A stretch of 64,000 nucleotides of DNA from Acidovorax sp. NCPPB 4044 (GCF_028069655.1 NZ_JAMCOS010000001.1:1890001-1954000), one strand, 5' to 3'. Counted from the first letter of the stretch, positions 25,867 to 34,628 are shown. The notes: generated by a model from the sequence alone, not told the origin. Made by a program: numbers and translations.

Positions 25867-26877
25867 ATGCAACGCAACCCATCCCCTCCGTCCGCCGCAG
25901 CGCGGCCCACGCGCCGCGCGGTGCTGGCCGCCGCGGGCGCAGGTGCCGTCGCCGCCACCTTCGGGCCGCTGGCCGCGCGTGCCCAGGCCCAGGCGGCGCC
26001 CTCGGCCGTGCGCATCGGCTACCAGAAGTCGTCCACGCTCACCGTGGTGCTGAAGGCGCAGGGCGCGCTGGAGGCCCGGCTCGCTCCGCTGGGCGTGAAG
26101 CCCACCTGGCATGAATTCACCAGCGGCCTGCCGCTGCTGGAAGCGCTGAACCTGGGGCACATCGATTTCAGCGCCGACGTGGCCGACACCGTGCCCGTCT
26201 TCGCGCAGGCCGCGGGCGCCCGGGTCACCTTCGTGGCGCAGGAGGCGCCGTCGCCCACGGCCCAGGCCATCCTGGTGCGGGCGGATTCGCCGCTGCGTTC
26301 CGTGGTCGAGCTCAAGGGCCGGAAGGTCGGCTTCGCCAAGGCGGCCGGCGCGCACTACCTGCTGCTGGCCGCGCTGGAGAAGGCCGGCCTGTCGCTGCGG
26401 GACATCGAGCCCGCCTACCTCACGCCGGCCGATGGCCGTGCCGCCTTCGAGCGCGGCGCCATCGACGCCTGGGTGGTCTGGGACCCGTTCCTCTCGGCCG
26501 CGCAGCGGCAGTCGAATGCGCGCGTGCTGGCCGATGGCGAAGGCCTGGCCTCGTACCAGCGCTATTACCTGGCAGGCACCGACTACGCGCAGTCCCGTGC
26601 CGACGTGGTGCGGGTGCTCTACGCCGAACTGGAGCAGGCGGGCCGCTGGGTCAAGCAGAACCCGCGCGATGCCGCGCAGCTGCTCGCGCCGATCTGGGGC
26701 CTGGATGCCGCCATCGTGCTCCAGGCCAATGCGCGGCGCAGCTATGCGGTGCGGCCCGTGGTGCCGGCGGGGCTGGCCGAGCAGCAGCGCATCGCCGATG
26801 CCTTCTTCGCCGAAAAGCTGCTGCCGCGGCGCGTGGACACGCTGCAGGCATCGCCCCTCTTTCCGATCGGAGCCTGA
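25867..26877 (+). CDS. ssuA: Aliphatic sulfonate-binding protein SsuA (copy 2)
   Basis: A second periplasmic sulfonate receptor, 336 residues, with a twin-arginine-like signal ([19 protein letters not shown], cleavage near residue 40). Motifs parallel copy 1: [39 protein letters not shown] and [21 protein letters not shown]. Divergence between the copies is substantial, so they probably differ in ligand range. GAGGAG before the ATG at 25867 decides the start over an ATG at 25849 that overlaps the ssuC stop. It precedes ssuB by five bases. Confidence 0.9.
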   Translation: MQRNPSPPSAAARPTRRAVLAAAGAGAVAATFGPLAARAQAQAAPSAVRIGYQKSSTLTVVLKAQGALEARLAPLGVKPTWHEFTSGLPLLEALNLGHIDFSADVADTVPVFAQAAGARVTFVAQEAPSPTAQAILVRADSPLRSVVELKGRKVGFAKAAGAHYLLLAALEKAGLSLRDIEPAYLTPADGRAAFERGAIDAWVVWDPFLSAAQRQSNARVLADGEGLASYQRYYLAGTDYAQSRADVVRVLYAELEQAGRWVKQNPRDAAQLLAPIWGLDAAIVLQANARRSYAVRPVVPAGLAEQQRIADAFFAEKLLPRRVDTLQASPLFPIGA

Positions 26878-26882
26878 TTTCC

Positions 26883-27734
26883 ATGACCGCTCTTTCTTCT
26901 TCCGCCCCGCCTTCCGATGCCGCCTCCGGCGGCGTGCGCCTGCAGGCGCGGGGGCTCACCAAGCGCTACGGCGCGCGCGAAGTCCTGCGCAGCGCGCAGC
27001 TCAGCGCGGAGCCGGGCGAATTCATCGCCATCGTGGGCCGCAGCGGCTGCGGCAAGAGCACGCTGCTGCGCCTGGTGGCGGGGCTCGAATCCGCGAGCGG
27101 CGGTGCGCTGGAGGTCGATGGCCAGCCGGTGGCCGGCCTGCACGGCGACACGCGGATCATGTTCCAGGAGGCGCGCCTGCTGCCCTGGCGCCGCGTTCTG
27201 GACAACGTCACGCTGGGCCTGCCGGCCTCGGCGCGCGAGCGCGGTCGCGAGGTGCTCGCCCAGGTGGGCCTGGCCGACCGCGCCGAGGAATGGCCCGCGC
27301 GCCTCTCCGGCGGGCAGCGCCAGCGCGTGGCCCTGGCGCGCGCGCTCGTGCACCGGCCGCGCCTGCTGCTGCTCGACGAGCCGCTCGGCGCGCTCGACGC
27401 GCTCACCCGCATCGAGATGCACCGCCTCATCGAGGGCCTGTGGCAGCGCCACCGCTTCACTGCGCTGCTGGTCACCCACGACGTGCAGGAAGCCGTGGCC
27501 CTGGCCGACCGCGTGGTGCTGATCGAAGACGGCCGCATCGCGCTCGACGAGCGCGTCGCGCTGCCCCGGCCGCGGTCCCACGGCGATGCGGCCTTTGCCG
27601 CCCTCGAAAAACGCATCCTGGACCGCGTGCTGCAGAAGCCCGCGCCCCCGGGGGCGGAGGAGGGCGGCGGCACCGGCAGCGGGCCGGGCGGCTGGCCGGG
27701 TGTGCCCGCGCACGGCCTGCGCTGGGCCATCTGA
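26883..27734 (+). CDS. ssuB: Sulfonate ABC transporter ATPase SsuB
   Basis: Energises the sulfonate importer. The 283-residue product has Walker [10 protein letters not shown] (about residues 52-60), Q-loop [16 protein letters not shown] (a typical SsuB/TauB form), signature LSGGQRQR, Walker [17 protein letters not shown] and the switch histidine in [16 protein letters not shown]. The last 30 residues ([16 protein letters not shown]) are a low-complexity tail. It starts five bases after ssuA copy 2. Confidence 0.94.
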   Translation: MTALSSSAPPSDAASGGVRLQARGLTKRYGAREVLRSAQLSAEPGEFIAIVGRSGCGKSTLLRLVAGLESASGGALEVDGQPVAGLHGDTRIMFQEARLLPWRRVLDNVTLGLPASARERGREVLAQVGLADRAEEWPARLSGGQRQRVALARALVHRPRLLLLDEPLGALDALTRIEMHRLIEGLWQRHRFTALLVTHDVQEAVALADRVVLIEDGRIALDERVALPRPRSHGDAAFAALEKRILDRVLQKPAPPGAEEGGGTGSGPGGWPGVPAHGLRWAI

Positions 27735-27835
27735 ACCCGCACCGCACGCCCCGCACCGGCCCTCCGCACCGCCTTTCTTCTTTTTTCGTTTCTTTCGTCT
27801 CTCTCTTTTCCAACCCACCACAGGAGCTACCCAGC

Positions 27836-28051
27836 ATGTCCATCCAAGCCATCAATGTGCGCAACCAGTTCAAGGGCAAAGTGCGCGAGATCATCCGCGG
27901 CGACGTGGTCTCGGAAGTCGATGTCGAAACCCCGTGGGGCATCGTCACCTCGGTCATCACCACCCGCTCGGTGGACGACCTCGGCCTGCAGGTCGGCTCG
28001 GACGTGGTGGCGCTGGTGAAGTCGACCGAAGTGTCGATCGCCAAGCTCTGA
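27836..28051 (+). CDS. ssuF: Mop-domain (molybdopterin-binding-like) protein SsuF
   Basis: A single Mop/TOBE domain of 71 residues (SIQAINVRNQFKGKVREIIRG, then VVSEVDVETPWGIVTSVIT, then GSDVVALVKSTEVSIAKL). Such proteins bind oxyanions such as molybdate. A 71-residue Mop protein, SsuF, ends the ssuEADCBF operon of Pseudomonas putida S-313 and was linked to use of aromatic sulfonates and sulfate esters; the same position here supports the name. The leader contains a pyrimidine-rich tract (about 27772-27810) and GGAG nine bases before the ATG. Confidence 0.85.
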   Translation: MSIQAINVRNQFKGKVREIIRGDVVSEVDVETPWGIVTSVITTRSVDDLGLQVGSDVVALVKSTEVSIAKL

Positions 28052-28098
28052 TGCACGGGCGCTTTTCCACCCCACCCACCGCACCGGAGCCCGACGCC

Positions 28099-29118
28099 AT
28101 GCCCGCCAGTCCCCATCCCACCCGCCGCACCCTGCTCGCGCGCTCGCTGGCCTGCGCCGCCGCGCTGCCGATGGCCGGCTGGGCGCCGTCGGCGCGGGCG
28201 GCGGCCGGCTCGCCCGTGCCGGATTCCGCCCGCATCATCGTCGGCTTCGGCGCCGGTGGCGGCATCGATCTGCTGGGCCGCACCGTGGCCGAACGCATCG
28301 GGCCGCTGCTGGGCCCCGGCCACCACGTGATCGTGGACAACCGGCCCGGCGCCAGCGGGCAGATCGCGGCGCAGGCGCTGCTGGGCGCGCCGGCCGACGG
28401 GGCGACCTACCTGCTCGCGCCGCTCATCACGCCCGTGCTGTCGCAGATCGTCTACCGCAAGCCGGGCTACGACCCCGCCACCGACTTCGCGCCCGTGGGG
28501 CTGGTCGCTCACTTCCAGTTCGCGCTGGCGGTGCCGGCCCACCACCCCGCGAAGACGGTGGGTGAATTCATCGCCTGGCTGCGCGCCAACCCCGGCCAGG
28601 CCAACTTCGGCAGCCCGGCCACGGGCAGCCTGCCGCATTTCTTCGGGCTGCTGCTGGGCAGTGCCGCCAAGGTGGACATCGTGCACGTGGCCTACAAGGG
28701 CGGCGCGCCCATGCTCAATGACCTGGCCGGCGGCCAGCTCAGCTCCGCCATCCAGACCACGACCGAGCTGCTGCCGCTGCACCGGCAGGGGCGCATCCGC
28801 ATCCTGGGCACCTTCTCGGACAAGCGCACGCGCGAACTGCCGGAGGTGCCCACCTTCGCGGAGTCGGGCTATCCGCGCGCCGTGGGCAGCGGCTGGTACA
28901 GCCTCTGGGCGCGCAGCAGCACGCCGCCCGCGGCCGTGGCGGCCGTCAACCGCGCGCTCAACACCGCGCTCGCCGCGCCCGAGGTGCGCGCCCGGCTGGT
29001 CGAGCTGGCGCTGGAGCCCGATCCGCGCACGCCCGCGCAGCTCGAAACGCTGCGCGTGGCCGAAATCGCCAAGTGGCGCCCGGTGGTGGAGGCATCGGGC
29101 TTCGTCGCCGATGCCTGA
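28099..29118 (+). CDS. Bug/TctC-type tripartite tricarboxylate transporter receptor
   Basis: Periplasmic solute receptor of the Bug family, which is strongly expanded in Burkholderiales. The 339-residue product has a Tat-like signal (TRRTLLARSLACAAALPMAGW), then IIVGFGAGGGIDLLGRTVAE, VDNRPGASGQIAAQALLGAPADG and HVAYKGGAPMLNDLAGGQ, all family signatures. No TctA/TctB membrane partners are nearby, so it is an orphan receptor. An in-frame ATG at 28051 overlapping the ssuF stop (TGATG) is an alternative start. Position suggests co-transcription with ssu and a ligand related to organosulfur compounds (inference). Confidence 0.88.
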   Translation: MPASPHPTRRTLLARSLACAAALPMAGWAPSARAAAGSPVPDSARIIVGFGAGGGIDLLGRTVAERIGPLLGPGHHVIVDNRPGASGQIAAQALLGAPADGATYLLAPLITPVLSQIVYRKPGYDPATDFAPVGLVAHFQFALAVPAHHPAKTVGEFIAWLRANPGQANFGSPATGSLPHFFGLLLGSAAKVDIVHVAYKGGAPMLNDLAGGQLSSAIQTTTELLPLHRQGRIRILGTFSDKRTRELPEVPTFAESGYPRAVGSGWYSLWARSSTPPAAVAAVNRALNTALAAPEVRARLVELALEPDPRTPAQLETLRVAEIAKWRPVVEASGFVADA

Positions 29119-29179
29119 CGCCGCGCCGCGCCCGGCTGCGGCGCGGCGGCCCTCGCGGGCAAGGTTTGATCAAAAAGGC

Positions 29180-29208
29180 CTCCATGCCGCCGGAAACACT
29201 GCATGGAG
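29180..29208 (+). repeat. Inverted repeat upstream of the CysB-like gene, possible repeat relative
   Basis: CTCCATGC (29180-29187) and GCATGGAG (29201-29208) are perfect eight-base arms with a 13-base loop. The left part (TCCATGCCGCCG) is identical to the conserved block of the four dispersed repeats at 33.3, 45.1, 55.1 and 60.3 kb, but the remainder differs. It lies 48 bases before the LysR-type gene. Confidence 0.45.
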
Positions 29209-29255
29209 TGCTCATAAAAACATAGCAAAGACCCTCTGACTGACGACGACGGAAT

Positions 29256-30185
29256 ATGAACTTCCAGCAACTGCGCTCCGTGCGCGAGGCCGTGCGCTGC
29301 GGCTTCAACCTGACCGACGTGGCCCACATGCTCCACACCTCGCAACCCGGCGTGAGCCGGCAGATCCGCGAGCTGGAGGAAGAGCTGGGCCTCGAAATCT
29401 TCGTGCGCGTGGGCAAGCGCCTCACGGGGCTGACGCCGCCGGGGGCGACACTGCTGCCCATCGTCGAGCGCCTGCTGCTGGAGGCCGAGAACCTCAAGCG
29501 CGCGGGGCACGACTACCGCGCGAGCGGCGAGGGGCGGCTGTCCATCGCCGCCACCCACTCGCAGGCCCGCTATGCGCTGCCGCAGGTGATCCGCGACTTC
29601 CGGGCGCTGTTCCCGCAGGTGTCGCTGCACCTGCACCAGGGCTCGCCGCGGCAGGTGGCCGAAATGCTGCAATCGGGCGAGGCCGACATCGGCGTGGCGA
29701 CCGAGGCGCTCGCGGGCTACGGCGACCTCGTCACGCTGCCGTGCTACCGCTGGTCGCACAGCATCGTCGTGCCGCCGGAGCACCCGCTGCTCGACCTGCC
29801 GGATCCGCCCACGCTGCAGCAGCTCGCGCGCTTCCCGATCGTGACCTACGAGCTGGGCTACACGGGCCGCGCCCACATCGACGAGGCCTTCGCGCGCGAA
29901 GGGCTGCAGCCCGACGTGGTGCTCACGGCCATGGACGCGGACGTCATCAAGACCTATGTGGAGCTGGACATGGGCGTGGGCATCGTCGCCTCCATCGCGG
30001 TGGACCCCGAGCGCGACCGCCACCTGCGCATGATCGACGCGCGCCACCTGTTCGAGGTCAACCTCACGCGGCTGGGCCTGCGGCGCGGCAGCTGGCTGCG
30101 CGGCTATGCCTACCGCTTCATCGAGACCTTCGTGCCCACGCTCACGCGCGAAGCGGTGGATGAGGCGTTGCGCAGCGAAGCCTGA
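29256..30185 (+). CDS. CysB/Cbl/SsuR-like LysR-type regulator
   Basis: Transcriptional activator of sulfur-starvation genes. The 309-residue protein starts MNFQQLRSVREAVRCGFNLT, the atypical helix-turn-helix opening shared by CysB, Cbl and SsuR, followed by LHTSQPGVSRQIRELEEELG. The effector domain contains ATHSQARYALP and AMDADVIKTYVELDMGVGIV, close to the sulfate/N-acetylserine-binding residues of CysB. It follows the Bug gene by 137 bp at the end of the sulfonate cluster, the usual place for a dedicated ssu regulator. I cannot separate a global CysB from a local SsuR by sequence alone. Confidence 0.88.
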   Translation: MNFQQLRSVREAVRCGFNLTDVAHMLHTSQPGVSRQIRELEEELGLEIFVRVGKRLTGLTPPGATLLPIVERLLLEAENLKRAGHDYRASGEGRLSIAATHSQARYALPQVIRDFRALFPQVSLHLHQGSPRQVAEMLQSGEADIGVATEALAGYGDLVTLPCYRWSHSIVVPPEHPLLDLPDPPTLQQLARFPIVTYELGYTGRAHIDEAFAREGLQPDVVLTAMDADVIKTYVELDMGVGIVASIAVDPERDRHLRMIDARHLFEVNLTRLGLRRGSWLRGYAYRFIETFVPTLTREAVDEALRSEA

Positions 30186-30240
30186 CCCACCGGGCCGCCC
30201 GGGCCAGCGCGCGACGGTAGGCCACCCCTGCGCGCGGCCT

Positions 30241-30585
30241 TCAGCGCTGCGCCAGGATCCAGCGTGCGAGCGATCTCGCTTCCTCCTCGCCGATGCGGGG
30301 ATGCCGGGGCATGAGGGCCCGGCCCCACGCGCCCGCGCCGCCGTTGCGGATCTTGCCCGCGAGGTGGTTCTCGGCATGCCTGTCGCCACGGTAGCGCTCT
30401 GCGATCTGCGCGAAGCCCGGGCCCACGTAGGTGCGCACCATCGCATGGCAGCGCATGCACCCGTGCTCGCGCACGCTGTCGCCGGCGTCGGCACGGGCGA
30501 TTGCGGGCAACGCCAGTGCGGCGAGAAGCGCCAGGGCCGGCGCGCCCCGGAGGCGCGCGGTGGAGTGCAGGAGCGGCAGCGGCAT
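30241..30585 (-). CDS. Periplasmic class I cytochrome c
   Basis: A 114-residue mono-haem cytochrome with an N-terminal signal peptide (LALLAALALPAIARA, cleavage near residue 32) and the haem site CMRCH at about residues 43-47. A downstream methionine in RALMPRHPRIGEEE could be the sixth ligand. The C-terminal helix LARWILAQR is typical of c551/c552-type domains. It is divergent from the periplasmic sulfurtransferase gene and may accept electrons from sulfur-compound oxidation, though nothing in the sequence proves this. Confidence 0.82.
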   Translation of the reverse strand: MPLPLLHSTARLRGAPALALLAALALPAIARADAGDSVREHGCMRCHAMVRTYVGPGFAQIAERYRGDRHAENHLAGKIRNGGAGAWGRALMPRHPRIGEEEARSLARWILAQR

Positions 30586-30836
30586 GGTGAACGGCGGTGC
30601 GGGGCAGGGCTTGTGTGCCCCGGGATGAATGAGGACGGGTCCTGTGGACCGAGGGGCGGGCGGCCAGTATGCCGCGCTGCGCGGGTCGCCCGGTGCAGCG
30701 TCGGTTTGCGCATAACGAAGCGCGATCTTGTCGCTTAACGCCCGTTGCGGCGGCCTCTACAGTGGACTCCACCCCCGCCGCCCACCGGCGGGGCGCCACC
30801 ACCGAACAGCACACCGCATTGCCGAAAGGACGAGGG

Positions 30837-31826
30837 ATGACCACCGCCGACCGCACCGCCACCACGACCCGCGCACGACCGCGCAACGCGCATTGGCGCC
30901 AGAGCCTGCGGCGTGCCGCCTGGGGCGCCACGCTGGCGCTGTGCGGCGCGGCGGCCGTGGCGGCCACGCCCGTCCCCGACGGCCCGCTGGTCACCACCGA
31001 GTGGCTCGCGCAGAACCTGGACAACGCCCGCGTGCGCATCGTCGAGGTCAGCGTCAACCCCGGCCTCTACGAGCGCGCCCACGTGCCCGGCGCGGTCAAC
31101 TTCTCGTGGCACAACGACCTGAACGACAAGGTGCGCCGCGACATCGTGGGCAAGGAAGCGTTCGAGGCGCTGTTGTCGCGCTCCGGCGTGGCGGCCGACA
31201 CCACCGTGGTGCTCTACGGCGACACCAACAACTGGTTCGCCGCCTGGGGCGCCTGGGTGTTCGACATCTACGGCGTGAAGAACGTCAAGCTGCTCGACGG
31301 CGGCCGCAAGAAGTGGGAGGCCGAGAGCCGCCCCCTCAACAACCGCGTCCCCGAATACACCGCCACCACCTACCGCGTGACCGCGCCCAACCCGCAGCTG
31401 CGCGCCAGGCTGGCCGACACGCTGGCCGTGGCCGAAGGCCGCAGCGACGCGAAGCTGGTGGACATCCGCTCCGCCGACGAGTTCTCCGGCAAGGTCTTCG
31501 CGCCTCCCGGCGTGCCCGAGCTGTCGCTGCGCGCGGGCCACGTGCCCGGCGCCGTGAACGTGCCCTGGGGCCAGGCAGTGCGCGAGGACGGCACCTTCAA
31601 GCCGGCCGACGAGCTGCGCAAGCTCTACGCGGCGGCGGGCGTGGACGGCAGCAGGCCCGTCATCACCTACTGCCGCATCGGCGAACGCTCCAGCCACACC
31701 TGGTTCGCGCTGAGCAAGATCCTGGGCTACCAGGTCCGCAATTACGACGGCTCGTGGACTGAATACGGCAACGCCGTGGCCGTGCCCATCAACAACCCGG
31801 CCGGCACGGTCTGGGCATCGAAATGA
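30837..31826 (+). CDS. Exported two-domain rhodanese (thiosulfate sulfurtransferase)
   Basis: Transfers sulfane sulfur from thiosulfate-like donors to a thiophilic acceptor. The 329-residue product has an N-terminal export signal (WGATLALCGAAAVAA, cleavage near residue 42) and tandem rhodanese domains. The first lacks a catalytic cysteine (VVLYGDTNNWFAAWG). The second has the active loop CRIGERSSHTWF (Cys about residue 279) and the CysA-type motif VDIRSADEFSG. The start is decided by AAAGGACGAGGG upstream. It is followed, after a terminator, by a YeeE/YedE-type permease, a pairing seen with thiosulfate use. Confidence 0.88.
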   Translation: MTTADRTATTTRARPRNAHWRQSLRRAAWGATLALCGAAAVAATPVPDGPLVTTEWLAQNLDNARVRIVEVSVNPGLYERAHVPGAVNFSWHNDLNDKVRRDIVGKEAFEALLSRSGVAADTTVVLYGDTNNWFAAWGAWVFDIYGVKNVKLLDGGRKKWEAESRPLNNRVPEYTATTYRVTAPNPQLRARLADTLAVAEGRSDAKLVDIRSADEFSGKVFAPPGVPELSLRAGHVPGAVNVPWGQAVREDGTFKPADELRKLYAAAGVDGSRPVITYCRIGERSSHTWFALSKILGYQVRNYDGSWTEYGNAVAVPINNPAGTVWASK

Positions 31827-31934
31827 CGCACGGCATGCGGGCGCGCTTCCCCGGCGCCCCGCATGCCGGCAGCGCCACCGTCCCCCCGAGGACGGGCGCC
31901 GCGAAAAGTTTGTCAGTAGGGGGTCTCTTTTGAC

Positions 31935-31959
31935 AGCCCGCCTCCCGCGGGCTTTTTTT
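31935..31959 (+). terminator. Rho-independent terminator after the rhodanese gene
   Basis: AGCCCGC (31935-31941) and GCGGGCT (31947-31953) form a seven-base stem with a five-base loop followed by seven T residues. It separates the rhodanese from the YeeE/YedE gene. Confidence 0.88.
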
Positions 31960-31995
31960 GTTTTCGAGGGGCCGCGACGCGGCAGGGAGGGAGCG

Positions 31996-33264
31996 ATGGC
32001 ATCGACGGTAATGGCACGACCCGGGGCGCGGCCGGGGGGAGTGGCTGGCGTGGCGGGCCCGGTGGTTTCGGTGGCGCTGCTGGCCGGCATCGCGGCGGCC
32101 GCCCAGGCGCTGCAGCAGGGCGTGGCGGGCGGGCGCACGCTCGCCTTCGCGCTGCTGGCCGGGGCGCTGCTGGGCCTGGTGCTGCAGCGGTCGCGGTTCT
32201 GCTTCTACTGCCACGCCCGCGATGGGTTCGAAGGCGGCGATCCGCGCGGCCTGCTGGCGATCCTGCTCGCGCTGGCCGTGGGCGCCGTCGGCACCACGGT
32301 GGTGCTGGGCAGCTGGGTGGCCGCCCCGGCGCCGGGGCAGTTGCCGCCCGACATGCACATCGGGCCCGTGAGCGTGGTGCTGGTCGCGGCCGGGCTCGCG
32401 TTCGGCGCGGGCATGGGGGTCTCGGGCTCGTGCATCAGCGCGCACTGGTACCGGCTGGCCGAAGGCTCGCCCGTGGCCCCGTTCGCGCTGCTGGGTTCGG
32501 CGCTCGGCTTCCTGCTGGGGTTTCGCACGTGGAACCCGCTCTACACCCTTGCCATCGCCGAGGCGCCCGTGGTCTGGCTCCCGGCCCACCTGGGCTACGG
32601 CGGCGCGCTGGCCCTGGAACTGGCGGTGCTGGGCGCCGCCGCGGCGCTGCTCTGGCGCGGCTACGCACGGCGGCAGGCGGGCGTGCCCGCAGCGCCGCGC
32701 GAGCGGCCCGCGGTGCCCACGGTGGGCGACGTGTGGCGGCGCCTCTGGACCGGCCGCTGGGCGTACTGGTCGGGCGGGCTGGCCGTGGGGCTGATCGCGG
32801 CGTTCGTGATCGTGCGCATGCGCCCGCTCGGCGTCACGGCCACGCTGGGCGGGGCGGCCCGCACGCTCGGCACGGAATGGGGCTGGGTGCCCGCGCGCCT
32901 CGAAGGGCTCGACAGCCTGGGCGGCTGTGCCACGGCCCCGCAGGCGCAGTGGCTCACGCCCAATGCGGCGCTGCTGGCCGGCATCGTGGCGGGCGCGTTC
33001 GTCGCGGCGCTCGCCAGCCGGCAGTTCGCCCCGCGCTGGCCGACGCTGCGCGACGCCGCACGCGGGCTGAGCGGCGGCGTGCTGCTGGGCTGGGGCGCCA
33101 TGACCGGCCTGGGCTGCACCATCGGCACGCTGCTGTCGGGCAGCATCGCGGGCGCGCTGTCGGGCTGGGTGTTCGGCGCCGCGGTGCTGTTGGCGGTGTG
33201 GGCCGGGCTGCGGGTCCAGGCGGCATGGCGCCGCAGCACATCGCCTGCGCACCCCAGTGTTTGA
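31996..33264 (+). CDS. YeeE/YedE (TsuA-like) family permease, probable thiosulfate importer
   Basis: Integral membrane protein of the YeeE/YedE family; the characterised member TsuA imports thiosulfate through a path lined by conserved cysteines. The 422-residue protein has about 9-11 hydrophobic helices. The conserved cysteines appear in LQRSRFCFYCHARD (about residues 70-83), GVSGSCISAHWYRLAEG (about 137) and GLGCTIGTLLSG (about 374). GGAGGGAG precedes the ATG at 31996. The upstream rhodanese supports a thiosulfate-related role. Its stop codon lies at the edge of a dispersed repeat. Confidence 0.82.
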   Translation: MASTVMARPGARPGGVAGVAGPVVSVALLAGIAAAAQALQQGVAGGRTLAFALLAGALLGLVLQRSRFCFYCHARDGFEGGDPRGLLAILLALAVGAVGTTVVLGSWVAAPAPGQLPPDMHIGPVSVVLVAAGLAFGAGMGVSGSCISAHWYRLAEGSPVAPFALLGSALGFLLGFRTWNPLYTLAIAEAPVVWLPAHLGYGGALALELAVLGAAAALLWRGYARRQAGVPAAPRERPAVPTVGDVWRRLWTGRWAYWSGGLAVGLIAAFVIVRMRPLGVTATLGGAARTLGTEWGWVPARLEGLDSLGGCATAPQAQWLTPNAALLAGIVAGAFVAALASRQFAPRWPTLRDAARGLSGGVLLGWGAMTGLGCTIGTLLSGSIAGALSGWVFGAAVLLAVWAGLRVQAAWRRSTSPAHPSV

Positions 33265-33326
33265 AGCGTTTTGTGCTCCATGCCGCCGTATCCATTGAAT
33301 ACTTTGCTATTGATTTGATAGTAAAT
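33261..33326 (+). repeat. Dispersed border repeat, copy A
   Basis: Blocks TTGTGCTCCATGCCGCCG, TATCCATTGAATA and TTTGCTAT-7-ATAGTAAA. The first two blocks recur nearly unchanged at 55.1 kb, and the second block also at 45.1 and 60.3 kb. The last block is an A+T-rich hairpin. It overlaps the stop of the YeeE/YedE gene and lies 160 bp before the ROK-like gene. Confidence 0.75.
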
Positions 33327-33485
33327 GCCTGCCGGCCCTCCGCGTGCCCCGCGCGGTTTGGCGGCGTTGGCTGACGCGGTGCTCCCCCATGGCCGGGCCA
33401 CCATGCGGTGCGCGCCCGCGGTGCGGGCGGCGGAAGCGGCAGCGTCCGGCTGCGGCTTCCACTCTCCACCTGAACCACACATCCC

Positions 33486-34628
33486 ATGGCATCCAAAGAG
33501 AAGGAAGAAGCTCCGGCGTCCGCCGCGGCCGCAGAGCGCGAGGAAAAGGCCCGGCTCGCGCTGTGCGCGGCCGGCCCGCATGGAGCGATGGAACTGGCGT
33601 CCGTCACCATCGGCGAATACAGCCTGGAGCTGCGCGACGGCGACGGCTATGTGGGCGACAACGCCAGCCGCACGGCCTTCCGGCACATGCTCGATGCCTG
33701 GCGCACGGTGTACGCCGACATGGCCGGCAAGGACCCCCTGGGCGACAAGCCCACGCGCGAGATCAGCAAGCAGCGGCTGGATGCGATGTTCGAGAAGGAC
33801 GGCTCCGCTGCCCGCACCATCGAGGCCGCCTCGGAAGACTATGCGCAGCAGTTCGCGCACGTGGTGCAGCAGTTCCTGCAGCACAAGACCTGGAAGGGCG
33901 TCGAGCGCGTGATCGTGGGCGGCGGCTTCCACCAGAGCGAGGTGGGCGGCCGCGCGATCGCCCGGGCGTCGGAGTTGCTGGCGGCCGAGCTCAAACAGAA
34001 AAAGAAGGATCCGGTGGAGCTGCGCCTGCTGCACCACCATGCCGACGAAGGCGGCCTGATCGGCTGGGTGCACCTCGCCCCGCCCGCGCTGCTGCAGAGC
34101 TACGACGCGATCCTCGCGGTGGACATCGGCGGCACGAACGTGCGCTGCGGCATCGTGCAGACGCACCTGCACTCGGCGCCCGACATGTCCAGGGCCGAGG
34201 TGCTGCGCCGCGAGAAATGGGGCCATGCCGACGACGAGCCGCGCCGCGACGAACTGGTGGAAGGCATCGCCGGCATCCTCGAAGAGCTGGTGGAGCACGC
34301 GCAAAAGCGCGGCCTGAGCCTGGCGCCGTTCGTGGGCGTGGCCTGCCCGGGGCTGGTCTGCGAAGACGGCTCGCTGGCGGGCGGCACGCAGAACCTGCCG
34401 GGCAACTGGGAGAGCATCCGCTTCCACCTGCCGCGCGACCTCTGCGAGCGCCTGCCCTCCATCGGCGGGGGGCGCACGCAGGTCTGCCTGCACAACGACG
34501 CCGTGGTGCAGGGCCTCTCGGAGCTGCCCTTCACGCAGGACGTGGAGCGCTGGGCCGTGCTCACCGTGGGCACGGGCCTGGGCAACGCGAGCTACACCAA
34601 CCGCCAGCCGCAGCGGCCCCGGCGCTGA
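33486..34628 (+). CDS. ROK-family-like protein with circularly permuted domain order
   Basis: Probable sugar-kinase-fold (ASKHA) protein of 380 residues with an unusual motif order. A ROK C-terminal-lobe segment comes first: RVIVGGGFHQSEVGGRAI (about 141-158) and ADEGGLIGWVHLAPP (about 183-197). The canonical N-terminal ROK motifs follow: AVDIGGTNVRCGIV (about 211-224), the substrate loop ACPGLV...NLPGNW (about 285-312), the catalytic HNDAVVQG (about 338) and the second phosphate motif TVGTGLGNASY (about 359). The protein ends right after that motif, where normal ROK proteins continue for about 170 residues. No CxCGxxGC zinc motif is visible. No carbohydrate gene adjoins it, and substrate and activity are unknown. 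Confidence 0.72.
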   Translation: MASKEKEEAPASAAAAEREEKARLALCAAGPHGAMELASVTIGEYSLELRDGDGYVGDNASRTAFRHMLDAWRTVYADMAGKDPLGDKPTREISKQRLDAMFEKDGSAARTIEAASEDYAQQFAHVVQQFLQHKTWKGVERVIVGGGFHQSEVGGRAIARASELLAAELKQKKKDPVELRLLHHHADEGGLIGWVHLAPPALLQSYDAILAVDIGGTNVRCGIVQTHLHSAPDMSRAEVLRREKWGHADDEPRRDELVEGIAGILEELVEHAQKRGLSLAPFVGVACPGLVCEDGSLAGGTQNLPGNWESIRFHLPRDLCERLPSIGGGRTQVCLHNDAVVQGLSELPFTQDVERWAVLTVGTGLGNASYTNRQPQRPRR

